Shown here: positions 8,731 through 16,914 of the stretch, one piece after another
How positions within the stretch are numbered: the first letter of the stretch is position 1
Layout: each line of letters starts with the position of its first letter
Source: Polaromonas sp. OV174
Lineage (GTDB): Bacteria; Pseudomonadota; Gammaproteobacteria; Burkholderiales; Burkholderiaceae_C
Length of the DNA stretch: 64,000 bases
Assembly: GCF_900112285.1 (NCBI RefSeq)
Contig: NZ_FOKZ01000002.1
Coordinates: forward strand, 238,732 to 302,731
Direction: 5' to 3'
Notes under the pieces: model-generated
Told to the model about the DNA's origin: nothing
The model's input: the letters and a program-made list of their open reading frames with translations, nothing else
Database searches by the model: none
Translations under genes and position numbers: made by a program

Positions 8731-9201
8731 TCAGTGCTTGTGCATGCCATGCGGATCAGCCTTGCCTGCGCCGGGTGCCGCCGTGCTGACGGGCATGGCG
8801 ATCTCCAGCTTGCTTTCCTTGCCTTGGGCATCCCTGAAGCGTAGGGTCAGCGGCACCGTGCCGCCTTTGGCCAAGGCCTGCTTCAGGTCCATCAACATCA
8901 GGTGGTAGCCGCCTGGCTTGAGTTCCACGGTTTTGCCGGCCGGCAAATCGAGCACAGGCACGGCCCGCATCTTCATCACATCGCCCTCCAGCTTCATCTC
9001 ATGCACCTCGGCAACGCCGGCCACGGGGGTCTCAGCCCCCACCAGTTGGGTGTTGGCCTGGGCGGTGATCTTCATGAAGGCGCCGCTGCCTTTTTGTCCT
9101 GCCACGGTGCTGCGCACCCAGGCGTCCTTGACGTCTACCGTTTGCGCATGGAGAGCGCCGCAAGCCAGTGCCATGCAGGCGGCCAGTAATTTGAGTTTCA
9201 T
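8731..9201 (-). CDS. Periplasmic copper chaperone PCu(A)C
   Basis: Secreted Cu(I) chaperone of 156 residues. A signal peptide (cleavage after GALHA, about residue 19) is followed by a cupredoxin-like PCuAC domain. The copper site matches the family pattern: His67 and Met69 (VHEM), Met76/Met78, and His100/Met102 (GGYHLMLM). The C-terminal tail ends in HGMHKH, a further possible copper ligand. The family delivers copper to the CuA site of cytochrome oxidase. The gene follows a YcnI-PCuAC fusion by 65 bases on the same strand, so the two are probably co-transcribed. Confidence 0.92.
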   Translation of the reverse strand: MKLKLLAACMALACGALHAQTVDVKDAWVRSTVAGQKGSGAFMKITAQANTQLVGAETPVAGVAEVHEMKLEGDVMKMRAVPVLDLPAGKTVELKPGGYHLMLMDLKQALAKGGTVPLTLRFRDAQGKESKLEIAMPVSTAAPGAGKADPHGMHKH

Positions 9202-9266
9202 GGTGTGTCCCTGTCAGTTAAATAAAAAAGTAAGGCTGGGCCGACTCGGCATCGGCCCCTTTTGCC

Positions 9267-10244
9267 TTAGTGCTGATGAGCGCTGTGATCTGGCTCGCCG
9301 GCCTTGCCGGCCGCAGCCGATGCGCCCGGCGCTGCGGCCGCCACCGGCACATTGAGCTCGACCCGGCTCTCTTGCCCTTTTGCATCCTTGAAGTGCAGGC
9401 TCAGCGCCACGCTGCTGCCAGCGGCCAGCGGCTGCTTCAGATCCATCAGCATCACATGGTAGGCGCCGGACTTGAGCTCCAGCGTTTTGCCGGCCGGCAA
9501 ATCCAGGCTGGGGACACGGCGCATTTTCATGACATCGCCGTCCATCTTCATTTCATGCACTTCGGCCACACCCGCCACCGGCGAGGAAATACCGACCAGT
9601 CGCGTCGCGGTCCGGGCCGTGATCTTCATGTAAGCACCGCTGCCTGTCTGGCCCGGCACCGTGGCACGCACCCAGGCATCCTTGACCTGAACCGGCTGGC
9701 CCAGATCGGCCTTGGCCACCGGGTCGGTGACTTCCAGCAAGGCGGCCGGCGATTTCAGGCCTTTGGCGGAGGCGCCCGATGCCGGCACCTCGCTCCAGTC
9801 CATGCTACCGCTCTCGCAGGTCTGCAGCACCTTGAACCACAGCGGCCCGGCCGTCTCGGGCAGCTTGCCGCGCAGCATGAATTCGTCAAAGTGGGCATCC
9901 TGCAGCGCCGCATCCTTGGAGGCCGCCGTCCAGCTCACCACCGTCACGTCCTCCGTGACCGGCTTGCCGTGGTTGTCATAGGGCTTGGCCAGTTTGCCAA
10001 GCTTGGTGGTGAGGGTCCAGCCGGCCTTGGGATAGGGCTTGGCACCCTGAAAGCCGGCCGGAATCTGCACCGTGATGCCGGTCGTGGCCGAGCCCTGGCA
10101 GCCATGACCGACCTGGAACACCGCCTTGTAGTTGCTGCCTGCCGGCGCGCTCTTCTCTTCCAGACCAATATGAGAAAAAGCCGGGATAGCCAGCATGCAG
10201 GCTGCGGTAGTCGCTATATTTTTGATAGTAATTGAGGAGATCAT
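9267..10244 (-). CDS. YcnI/DUF1775-PCu(A)C fusion copper-binding protein
   Basis: Secreted protein of 325 residues joining two copper domains. After a signal peptide (residues 1-24, cleavage AFS|HIGLE) the mature chain starts with His25, the residue that anchors copper in YcnI proteins. Residues ~25-175 are DUF1775, with Trp-rich WTLTTKL and MDWSEVP. Residues ~185-300 are a PCuAC domain with VHEM and GAYHVMLM metal sites. The tail is Ala/Gly-rich and ends HSAHQH. The protein probably captures copper and hands it on within the periplasm. The PCuAC half is very similar to the neighbouring single-domain gene, which suggests duplication. A possible repeat-derived hairpin lies in the signal-peptide codons. 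Confidence 0.9.
   Translation of the reverse strand: MISSITIKNIATTAACMLAIPAFSHIGLEEKSAPAGSNYKAVFQVGHGCQGSATTGITVQIPAGFQGAKPYPKAGWTLTTKLGKLAKPYDNHGKPVTEDVTVVSWTAASKDAALQDAHFDEFMLRGKLPETAGPLWFKVLQTCESGSMDWSEVPASGASAKGLKSPAALLEVTDPVAKADLGQPVQVKDAWVRATVPGQTGSGAYMKITARTATRLVGISSPVAGVAEVHEMKMDGDVMKMRRVPSLDLPAGKTLELKSGAYHVMLMDLKQPLAAGSSVALSLHFKDAKGQESRVELNVPVAAAAPGASAAAGKAGEPDHSAHQH
10211..10230 (-). repeat. Possible repeat hairpin core in coding sequence
   Basis: A short CTAT ... ATAG inverted core separated by an A/T loop, resembling the terminal hairpin of the dispersed repeat, lies within the signal-peptide codons of the YcnI-PCuAC gene. It is too short to be certain. Confidence 0.3.
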
Positions 10245-10427
10245 GATCGATCTTTCGGTATTGATTTTTTTGACTGATGGCCTCGCTCAAACTATCCCGC
10301 AGATCGACATGTAGATCTGCCAACAAGGACATGAGGAGGCCAGATGAAATTTCTTGACTCGGAACAGAACAAGGCGTGCCAAGCCTTGCGTTGCACACAC
10401 CAGCAGCCCCGGCAGAGGCGCTTCAGT

Positions 10428-10805
10428 TCAGAGTGCGGGAGGCCCGCGGCTAAAGGGCAGCCCGGGAATGGATGCGGCCAGGTTGGCCGGAACATCAAGC
10501 GCAGCGACCTGTTGGTCGAGATAACTTGGAATGACGGCAAGCGACAAGGGCGGTGGCAGCAGCCCCATGGAGGCGCACCAGTCGCAATGCGAGCCCGCTG
10601 GCGGCAACTCGCCAGCGCCACCATCGGCCTGACTCGTCGAAGCCATGTTGGCACTGCACAAGCCACCCAGCTTGCCAGTGCGCACCTCTTCGGCCAGCAG
10701 AGATGCCGGCGCCAGCAGCGCCGACAGCACGGCCAGGAAGCTCAAGAAAGCTGCCAGGCGTGCCCACACCGATAGCGGTGGGCGAGATGAGGGAGAGCGG
10801 GTCAC
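10428..10805 (-). CDS. DUF2946-family protein
   Basis: Protein of 125 residues starting at a GTG at 10805. It has an N-terminal hydrophobic segment (ARLAAFLSFLAVLSALLAP) acting as a signal or anchor, then a periplasmic part containing the family's SHCDWCASMG motif. DUF2946 genes often sit beside copper genes or TonB receptors, and this one precedes two copper chaperones on the same strand. The two cysteines and nearby His suggest metal binding, but no function is established. The frame upstream of the GTG runs into the preceding gene, so the GTG is preferred. Confidence 0.7.
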   Translation of the reverse strand: MTRSPSSRPPLSVWARLAAFLSFLAVLSALLAPASLLAEEVRTGKLGGLCSANMASTSQADGGAGELPPAGSHCDWCASMGLLPPPLSLAVIPSYLDQQVAALDVPANLAASIPGLPFSRGPPAL

Positions 10806-10860
10806 GAGGCAATTATAAGAAGCTGGGCTCGCCCCCATGCCCGGCTCAGGCCGCCTGCGT

Positions 10861-11688
10861 TCAGGGCGAAGCAAACCCCAGTCGGACAAACACGGCCTGG
10901 GCCGGCGGCGACAGCAAGTACTGGGCGAACTGCGTGGCCGCCGCATCGCCGCTGCGCGCGGTCAGCCCATAAGCCGCACTCACCTGCAAGGCCGGCGGCA
11001 GCTCGACCACCTTCAGGCGCGGCAGCGTTTTGCGCGCCGATATGGCATTGGTGCAATAGGTCAGGAGGATGTCGGCGCGGCCCTCGCTCATCAGCCACTC
11101 GTAAGTGCCCCGCCCTGCCGGCGGCTGGGGCGCCGCCGGGGAACCGGTGAGCTTGAGGGCCTTGGCATCGAGCGCCGCATAAGCGCCGGGCTGCACGCTT
11201 TCGGCCCGGCGAAACAGCTCCCACGCGTAGTCGCCCGAAGGATCGGCCTTGGGCGTGGAGGTGCCCAGGCGCACCGCCGGGTTCAGCATTCGTTCGAGCA
11301 AGCTGGCAGGCGTTGCGGTTTCGTCTGGCGCCGTCAGGGCGCACAGGCGGTTGCGCACAAACAGCGTCGGCTTTTGCCACTGCGGGCTCTTGCTTGCCAG
11401 CGTCTCGGGGTGTTGCGTGTCGGCCGAGGCGAAGACCTGCGCCGGCTCGCCTTTTTCAATCCGCTCACGCAGCAGGCCGGAGGCGCCAAACACCAGCTCG
11501 GCGCGGCTGCCCGTGGCCGCTTCGTATAAACGCGCAATTTCAGTCAGCGGCTCACGCAGGCTGCCGGCAGCGTACACCTGCAGCGGAGCCACCACGGGTG
11601 TCTGAGCTTTGACCATGGCCGGCCCTCCTGCCAGGAGCGCCATCATGCTGACGGCCAGCAAGGCCTGCGTTGTCCGTGCCTGGGTCAT
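10861..11688 (-). CDS. Molybdate-type ABC substrate-binding protein (ModA-like)
   Basis: Periplasmic binding protein of 275 residues with a signal peptide ending near VKAQ. Typical ModA motifs are LQVYAAGSLREPLTEIA, VFGASGLLRERIEKGEPAQVFASAD and FVRNRLCALT. It lies 34 bases after tupA on the same strand, so the tungstate operon encodes two different oxyanion-binding proteins and only one permease/ATPase pair. It could share that permease or bind another oxyanion. Confident in the fold, less so in the ligand. Confidence 0.85.
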   Translation of the reverse strand: MTQARTTQALLAVSMMALLAGGPAMVKAQTPVVAPLQVYAAGSLREPLTEIARLYEAATGSRAELVFGASGLLRERIEKGEPAQVFASADTQHPETLASKSPQWQKPTLFVRNRLCALTAPDETATPASLLERMLNPAVRLGTSTPKADPSGDYAWELFRRAESVQPGAYAALDAKALKLTGSPAAPQPPAGRGTYEWLMSEGRADILLTYCTNAISARKTLPRLKVVELPPALQVSAAYGLTARSGDAAATQFAQYLLSPPAQAVFVRLGFASP

Positions 11689-11722
11689 GATGGCGGCTCC
11701 CTGAAAATTACTAAAAGTTGAT

Positions 11723-12559
11723 TTACTTGGTGGCGTTGGGGAAAAACAGCTGCTGGCCGTTGATCTGGTAGCCGGCGATCACGGCCTGGCCGGCGGGCGA
11801 GATCACCCAGTCGACAAACTTCTGGCCTTCTGCCACTTTGGTTTTCGGGTGTTTGGCCGGGTTGACCAGCATCACGCCATACTGGTTGAAGAGGCGCTTG
11901 TCGCCTTCGACCAGAATCGTCAGGTCGGCGCGGTTCTTGAACGACAGCCAGGTGCCGCGATCGGCCAGCACGTAGCCGCCGGTGCTGGCAGCCATGTTGA
12001 GCGCCGGCCCCATGCCGCAGCCGCAGGCCTTGTAATTGGCAAAGGCCGGCGGCTCCACGCCGGCCGTTTTCCAGTAGCGCAGCTCGGCCGCGTGGGTGCC
12101 GCTCTTGTCGCCGCGCGAAATGAAATTGGCATTCGCCGCATTGAGTTTTTTCAGCGCTTCGACAATGTCATTGCCCTTGGTCTTGGCCGGATCGGCGACC
12201 GGGCCGACCAGCACGAAATCGTTGTACATGACGGGGAAACGCTTGACGGCAAAGCCTTCGGCGACGATTTTCTCTTCGGCCACCTGGTCATGCACAAACA
12301 GCACGTCGGCATCGCCACGGCGGCCCATGTCCAGGGCCTGGCCGGTGCCTACAGCCACCACCTTCACGTCTATGCCGCTGGCCTTTTTGAACTCGGGCAG
12401 CAGATAGCCAAACAGCCCGGACTGCTCGGTGGAGGTGGTGGAGGCGACCACGACGGAAGGTGTTTGCGCTATCGAAATAGTAGCTGATAGCGCAAGTGAC
12501 ACAAGCGCTGCAGCCCTTAAAGACTTAAATTTTCGGGCCATGGTGGTGATACTGTTCAT
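11723..12559 (-). CDS. tupA: Tungstate ABC transporter substrate-binding protein TupA
   Basis: Periplasmic binding protein of 278 residues. The signal peptide is followed by VVVASTTSTEQSGLFGYLLP, the TTTS-type oxyanion loop of TupA/WtpA-like proteins, and by GTGQALDMGRRGDADVLFVH and RGDKSGTHAAELRYWK, which line the ligand pocket. The ATG at 12559 follows a strong AAGGAGAG site and overlaps the tupC stop by four bases. Signal-peptide codons contain an 8-bp inverted repeat like the dispersed repeat core. The product supplies tungstate for W-enzymes or cofactor synthesis. Confidence 0.92.
   Translation of the reverse strand: MNSITTMARKFKSLRAAALVSLALSATISIAQTPSVVVASTTSTEQSGLFGYLLPEFKKASGIDVKVVAVGTGQALDMGRRGDADVLFVHDQVAEEKIVAEGFAVKRFPVMYNDFVLVGPVADPAKTKGNDIVEALKKLNAANANFISRGDKSGTHAAELRYWKTAGVEPPAFANYKACGCGMGPALNMAASTGGYVLADRGTWLSFKNRADLTILVEGDKRLFNQYGVMLVNPAKHPKTKVAEGQKFVDWVISPAGQAVIAGYQINGQQLFFPNATK
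12466..12493 (-). repeat. Inverted repeat inside tupA signal-peptide codons
   Basis: GCGCTATC (12466-12473) and GATAGCGC (12486-12493) are perfect 8-bp inverted arms around a 12-base loop. They resemble the GCGC..AGCTAT/ATAGC core of the dispersed repeat, but here lie in coding sequence. Confidence 0.5.
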
Positions 12560-13245
12560 GCAAGCTCTCCTTTTAAAAAATGTTCCGCCGCTGCGGGCAA
12601 AGGCCCTTCAAAAAAAGCCGACGTCGGCAGGTCGGCAATCAGCCTGCCCTGCTCCAGATACATCACACGGCTGGCCAGGCGCTTGACCTGGCCCAGGTTG
12701 TGGCTGCTGAAAATCAGCGTCATGCCGGCATCGGCGAATTCGGCCATTAGCCGCTCCACCTCACGCTTGGCCGTCGGGTCCAGGCTGGACGTCGGCTCAT
12801 CGAGCAGCAAGACCTGCGGCTGCAAGGCCCAGGCCCGCGCCAGCGCCACGCGCTGCTGCTGACCGCCTGACAAGGCCTTGGCGTTGCGCCCCGCCAGATC
12901 GGCCAGACCGACCCGCTCCAGCGCCCGCATGGCGCGCTCTTTGGCCTGCTGCCAGGGCTGGCCGCTGAGCCACAAGCCCAGCGCTAGGTTGTGCAGTGCG
13001 CTGGCGCGCAGCATGTAGGGGCGCTGAAACAGCATGGCCTGACGCGCGCGCACATCCCGCTCCACACTGCCGGCGGCCGGCTGAACCAGCCCGTGCAGCG
13101 TGCGCAGCAGCGTGCTTTTGCCGCTGCCGTTGGAGCCCACCAGCGCCAGGCGCTCGCCGGCTTGGATATTAAAGGTACAGGCGCTGAGCGCCGGCACGCG
13201 CCCAAAGCGCACGCTGACGCCATTGAGCTTGAAGATCGGCGTCAT
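12556..13245 (-). CDS. tupC: Tungstate ABC transporter ATP-binding protein TupC
   Basis: ABC ATPase of 229 residues: Walker A GSNGSGKST, signature LSGGQQQRVALARA, Walker B QVLLLDEPTSSLD, and the switch His in FSSHNLGQ. I chose the ATG at 13245, which overlaps the tupB stop by four bases. The frame is open further upstream but only within tupB. It powers the TupB permease and lies between tupB and tupA in a coupled operon. Confidence 0.93.
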   Translation of the reverse strand: MTPIFKLNGVSVRFGRVPALSACTFNIQAGERLALVGSNGSGKSTLLRTLHGLVQPAAGSVERDVRARQAMLFQRPYMLRASALHNLALGLWLSGQPWQQAKERAMRALERVGLADLAGRNAKALSGGQQQRVALARAWALQPQVLLLDEPTSSLDPTAKREVERLMAEFADAGMTLIFSSHNLGQVKRLASRVMYLEQGRLIADLPTSAFFEGPLPAAAEHFLKGELA

Positions 13246-14006
13246 AGCGACACGCCCCGGCCGACAGAGGCCGGCGCCATCGCCATCGCCACCTCGGGCA
13301 ACTGGTCGTCGAGCTGCTCGCGCCAACGCCGCAGCAGCGCGATCAGGCCATTGAGCAGCAGCACCACGCCCAGCAGCACAATGCCCAGCGCCAGCGCCAG
13401 CGGCAGATCACCCTTGCTGGTTTCCAGCGCAATAGAGGTCGTCATGACGCGCGTGAAGCCTTCAATATTGCCGCCCACAATCATCACCGCGCCGACCTCT
13501 GAAATGGCACGGCCAAAGGCGGCAATCAGCACCGTGAGCAAGGCATAGCGCTCGTCCCAGAGCAAGATCAGGCTGCGCATGAAGCGGCCCGCACCGAGAG
13601 ACTGGAACTGCTCGCCATGGCTGCGGTCGGCGTCTTCAATGGTCTGGCGCACCAGCGCCGTGACCACGGGCAGCACCAGCACGGCCTGCGCCAGCACCAT
13701 GGCCTTGAAGGAAAACAGCCAGCCCAGATAGCCCAGCGGCCCGCTGCGCGACAGCAGCAGGTAAACCACCAGGCCGACCACCACCGAGGGCAAGGCCAGC
13801 GCGGTATTGAGCAGCGCCAGCACCACGGCGCGGCCGCGAAAGCGCGCCACGCCCAGCCAGGCACCGAGCAGCAAGCCCGCCGTGCAAGCGATCACGCAGG
13901 CGCTGGCACTAACCGCCAGCGACCGAATCACGATGCCGGCAAACAGCGGATCGAAGGACGTGATGAGTGAAAAGGCCGTAACGGCACTATCAGAGAAGGT
14001 GTTCAT
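13242..14006 (-). CDS. tupB: Tungstate ABC transporter permease TupB
   Basis: Inner-membrane permease of 254 residues with about six helices. The EAA-like coupling loop is visible around EQFQSLGAGRFMRSLILL, followed by RAISEVGAVMIVGGNIEG, typical of tungstate permeases. It is the first gene of the tupB-tupC-tupA-modA-like operon, diverging from a ModE-like regulator 155 bases away. This permease-first gene order differs from the common binding-protein-first order. Confidence 0.92.
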   Translation of the reverse strand: MNTFSDSAVTAFSLITSFDPLFAGIVIRSLAVSASACVIACTAGLLLGAWLGVARFRGRAVVLALLNTALALPSVVVGLVVYLLLSRSGPLGYLGWLFSFKAMVLAQAVLVLPVVTALVRQTIEDADRSHGEQFQSLGAGRFMRSLILLWDERYALLTVLIAAFGRAISEVGAVMIVGGNIEGFTRVMTTSIALETSKGDLPLALALGIVLLGVVLLLNGLIALLRRWREQLDDQLPEVAMAMAPASVGRGVSL

Positions 14007-14122
14007 GCGATAGGTTCTGCCGGGACTGTAGCCCAGCTTTCAAGGCGATTGGCCGCCTAGGTAGTTGTCGCTATGAAAGCATTTGCATAGCAAAACAGCC
14101 TTGATCTGCCCATTTTTCAGGC

Positions 14123-14147
14123 GCGCTGATACGCTGATAATCAGCGC
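14123..14147. promoter_or_regulatory. Palindromic operator candidate between tupB and the regulator
   Basis: GCGCTGAT (14123-14130) and ATCAGCGC (14140-14147) are perfect inverted arms. A second CGCTGAT directly abuts the right arm, giving CGCTGATAATCAGCG with a single central base. It lies 14 bases before the regulator start and in the divergent promoter region, a natural site for ModE-like control of both directions. Confidence 0.6.
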
Positions 14148-14161
14148 ACACAACACTTGCC

Positions 14162-15265
14162 ATGCACAAAGTCGAACTTTCCTACCTCTTGACCCCACAG
14201 CGTGGCAAAACCGCCCTGATACGCAACCCCCTGATGGACATGCTGCATGCGGTGCGCGAGCAAGGCTCCATCTCCGGCGCCGCCAAGGCAATGGCGCTGT
14301 CCTACCGCAATGTCTGGGGTGCGCTGAAAAACTGGGAACAAACGCTGGGGCGCAGCCTCATCGTCTGGGACAAGGGCCAACGCGCCCAGCTCACCGAATT
14401 CGGTGAAAAACTGCTGTGGGCCGAGCGCCAGGCGCAGGCCAGGCTGGCGCCGCAGATCGAAGCCCTGACCAGCGACATCGAGCGCGCCTTTTCCACCGCC
14501 TTTGACGACGAAGCCCATGTGCTGACGCTCTACGCCAGCCACGACGCGGCGCTGTCGGCCCTGCGCGAGCAAACCAGCCCGCACGGTCTGCATCTGGACA
14601 TACGCTTCATGGGCAGCGTCGACGCGATTGCGGCGCTGAACGCCGGGCGTTGCATGATGGCCGGCTTTCACACGCTGGATCAGCCCGACAGCCACTCGGT
14701 GGCGGCAAAAACCTACCGCAGCCTGCTCAAGCCCGGCCTGCATAAATTGATAGGCTTTGCCCATCGCCAGCAAGGCCTGATGGTGGCCAAAAACAATCCG
14801 CTGGGCATTGCCGGCCTGGGCGATCTGGCGCAGGCCGGACTGCGTTATGTGAACCGTGCCGAAGGCACGGGCACGCGGGTCCTGCTGGACGAGTTGCTGG
14901 CCCGGGCCGGCATGCAGCCTTCCGACATCCAGGGCTACGCCAGTCAGGAGCCTTCGCACACGGCGGTGGCGCAGGCCATCGCCAGCAACGCCGCAGATGC
15001 CGGCCTGGGCATAGAAGCGGCGGCGCGTGAAAAAGGTCTGGGCTTTGTGCCGCTGGTGCAGGAGCGCTACCACCTGGTCTGCCTGAAGTCGGAACTGCCC
15101 ACGCCGCCGGTGCAGGCCTTACTCAAGCAATTGCAAAGCCGCGACTGGAAAACCACGCTGGACGCGCTGCCGGGCTATAGCGGCGAGCGCGCACAAAGCG
15201 GCCAGGTGCTGTCGCTGCGGGCCAACTTGCCGTGGTGGAGCTACCGCAAGCCAAAAAATCAATGA
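14162..15265 (+). CDS. ModE-like transcriptional regulator with periplasmic-binding-protein domain
   Basis: Protein of 367 residues. Residues ~15-85 are a ModE/LysR-type winged helix (LMDMLHAVREQGSISGAAKAMALSYRNVW). Residues ~115-335 resemble a substrate-binding domain (AEGTGTRVLLDELLARAG, SHTAVAQAIASNAADAGLGIE) in place of the usual ModE molybdate domains. Such one-protein sensors are found next to molybdate or tungstate transporters. Its divergent position to tupBCA and the palindrome just upstream suggest it controls that operon and itself in response to oxyanion. The stop TGA directly precedes repeat copy 3. Confidence 0.88.
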   Translation: MHKVELSYLLTPQRGKTALIRNPLMDMLHAVREQGSISGAAKAMALSYRNVWGALKNWEQTLGRSLIVWDKGQRAQLTEFGEKLLWAERQAQARLAPQIEALTSDIERAFSTAFDDEAHVLTLYASHDAALSALREQTSPHGLHLDIRFMGSVDAIAALNAGRCMMAGFHTLDQPDSHSVAAKTYRSLLKPGLHKLIGFAHRQQGLMVAKNNPLGIAGLGDLAQAGLRYVNRAEGTGTRVLLDELLARAGMQPSDIQGYASQEPSHTAVAQAIASNAADAGLGIEAAAREKGLGFVPLVQERYHLVCLKSELPTPPVQALLKQLQSRDWKTTLDALPGYSGERAQSGQVLSLRANLPWWSYRKPKNQ

Positions 15266-15320
15266 AATAGGCCTCTAGCCCTTTCAGGGTGAGCGCAAGA
15301 AGCTATTTTTTTTATAGCAA
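15266..15320 (+). repeat. Dispersed intergenic repeat, copy 3
   Basis: Begins directly after the stop codon of the preceding gene: ATAGGCCTCTAGCCCTTTCA, then GAGCGCAAGAAGCTATT, a T-run and ATAGC. It is almost identical to copy 4 at 20461. The AGCTAT/ATAGC arms with a T-rich loop could also act as a weak terminator. Confidence 0.8.
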
Positions 15321-15364
15321 TAAAATACTTCTCACCGCACATCACTGCAAACCGCTCGCCCGCC

Positions 15365-15817
15365 ATGACGGTTTGCAACGCGCCGCTTGCGCGCTTACCG
15401 CCCTGGCCAGGAACTAACAAGCCGCTTTTCAGTCTGCATCCCGTGCGCCATTTTTTCCTGTTCCTGCTCCTCACCCTGGTCTTGGCACCGCTTGCAATGC
15501 AAGGCGGCCAGGGCAGCGCCATGGCCGCGCCTTTCGTAGCGGGGCAAAAAGCAGCCATGGCATGGGAAGAAGAAAAGCTGCACGGCGAGCCCCGTGCCGC
15601 CGCGCACCATGCCGCCGACACCACCACGCTGAGCGCCTGTGACCCCACCCAGCCCTGCCAAGCCTGCACGCTGTGCCAGGCCTGCCAGCAAGCCGCTTCA
15701 GCCAACGAGATGGGTCAGCCCCTGCATTCACCGCGCAAACAGCGGCAACCGCCGCATCACGCCGCCAGCTATCTGAGCGCGCAAGGCGCGCCGGACTTCA
15801 GGCCGCCGATTCTTTAA
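15365..15817 (+). CDS. Uncharacterised small Cys/His-rich exported protein
   Basis: I do not recognise this protein. From the ATG at 15365 it has 150 residues; a GTG at 15443 would place a clean hydrophobic signal segment (RHFFLFLLLTLVLAPLAM) at the N-terminus and may be the true start. The mature part carries a cysteine cluster CDPTQPCQACTLCQACQQ followed by a His-rich basic tail. It precedes the lspA-dsbB-dsbA genes of a heavy-metal resistance cluster, so a metal-binding or thiol role in the periplasm is plausible but is inference only. Confidence 0.5.
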   Translation: MTVCNAPLARLPPWPGTNKPLFSLHPVRHFFLFLLLTLVLAPLAMQGGQGSAMAAPFVAGQKAAMAWEEEKLHGEPRAAAHHAADTTTLSACDPTQPCQACTLCQACQQAASANEMGQPLHSPRKQRQPPHHAASYLSAQGAPDFRPPIL

Positions 15818-15830
15818 GCTCAGATTCCCC

Positions 15831-15855
15831 GGGTGCCTGTCCTTGTTGGGCACCC
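15831..15855 (+). promoter_or_regulatory. Perfect hairpin before lspA
   Basis: GGGTGCC (15831-15837) and GGCACCC (15849-15855) form a perfect 7-bp stem with an 11-base loop, between the Cys-rich protein gene and lspA. There is no T-run after it, so it is a poor terminator; it may be an attenuating or stabilising structure. Confidence 0.4.
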
Positions 15856-15935
15856 ACCAACTGCCGCACGCCGCTAGCCCCACTGGCCCCGCTGGCGTCG
15901 CGGTTCTGATGTTGATGCCAACCTGAGTCTGAAGA

Positions 15936-16475
15936 ATGCTTGACCAAACCCCTGCCAGCGCCCCACGCGCTTCGCCCCACCCCGCCTTGAATCGCCAGAT
16001 CGCCCTGGGCTACAGCATCGCCCTCGTCATTTTTCTGGCCGACGTGGCGACCAAGTACTGGGTCCATGAATACACCGCCTATGACTGGAGCCAGCCGCTA
16101 CTGCCTTTTTTCAATCTGGTCCAGGTCTGGAACCAGGGCGCCGCTTTCAGCTTTCTGGCCGATGCCGGTGGCTGGCAAAGGCTGTTTCTGACCAGCGTCG
16201 CACTGCTCGCCTCGGTCTGGCTGCTGCTCATGCTGCGCAAGCCAATGGCTCTTTGGGAACGCCTGGCCTACAGCCTGATTCTCGGCGGCGCGCTCGGCAA
16301 TGGCGTTGACCGTGGCTGGCGCGGTTATGTGGTGGATTTTCTGGACTTCCATTGGCTAGGCTGGCACTGGCCGGCCTTCAATATTGCCGACATCGCCATC
16401 GTCTGCGGTGCCCTGCTGATGATTTTTTCCACCCTGAAAACCGCCCCCGCCCATGCCTCTAAAACCACCGACTGA
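15936..16475 (+). CDS. lspA: Lipoprotein signal peptidase (LspA/PbrC-like)
   Basis: Signal peptidase II of 179 residues with four helices. The conserved boxes are present: NQGAAFSFL, GGALGNGVDR (first catalytic Asp) and FNIADIAI (second catalytic Asp). The gene sits beside a Pb/Cd-type P-type ATPase and its MerR regulator. In the lead-resistance system of Cupriavidus an lspA-like gene, pbrC, has the same neighbourhood. This copy is therefore probably an accessory metal-resistance paralogue and not the housekeeping lspA, which normally lies beside ileS. Confidence 0.9.
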   Translation: MLDQTPASAPRASPHPALNRQIALGYSIALVIFLADVATKYWVHEYTAYDWSQPLLPFFNLVQVWNQGAAFSFLADAGGWQRLFLTSVALLASVWLLLMLRKPMALWERLAYSLILGGALGNGVDRGWRGYVVDFLDFHWLGWHWPAFNIADIAIVCGALLMIFSTLKTAPAHASKTTD

Positions 16476-16476
16476 C

Positions 16477-16914
16477 ATGATTAACTCTCCACCCTTGTCG
16501 CGAACGCAGTGGTCACTGCTGCTGGCTTGCTGGCTGATCGCGCTGGTTTCCAGCCTGGGCAGCCTCTTCTTCAGCGAAGTCATGAAGCTAGAGCCCTGCG
16601 TGCTGTGCTGGTACCAGCGCATCGCCATGTTTCCGCTGGCGCTGATACTGGCCCAAGGCCTTTACACGCAAGACCGGCAAAGCGTGAAATACGCGCTGCC
16701 CCTGGCCTGGGCCGGAGGCTTGGTGGCGCTCTACCACTGCTTGCTTTACGCCGGCTTTATTCCCCAAGGCCTGCGACCCTGCGGCAAGGGTTCCTCATGT
16801 GCCGAGCAAAAACTCGAACTGGCCGGCTTCATCACCATTCCCCTGCTATCCGTGCTGGCGTTTTCTCTCATCATCCTGTTATTGATTTCCGTTAAAAAAG
16901 GTTTGCCCAAATGA
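16477..16914 (+). CDS. dsbB: DsbB-family disulfide oxidoreductase
   Basis: Inner-membrane quinone-linked thiol oxidase of 145 residues with four helices. The first Cys pair is in EPCVLCWYQR, with the family Arg; the second is LRPCGKGSSCAEQ. It reoxidises a DsbA-like partner, and the next gene is exactly such a protein (ATGA overlap). I chose the ATG at 16477 directly after the lspA stop; an ATG at 16453 inside lspA is also possible. The BdbC-like short form fits its role as a dedicated partner. Confidence 0.88.
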   Translation: MINSPPLSRTQWSLLLACWLIALVSSLGSLFFSEVMKLEPCVLCWYQRIAMFPLALILAQGLYTQDRQSVKYALPLAWAGGLVALYHCLLYAGFIPQGLRPCGKGSSCAEQKLELAGFITIPLLSVLAFSLIILLLISVKKGLPK

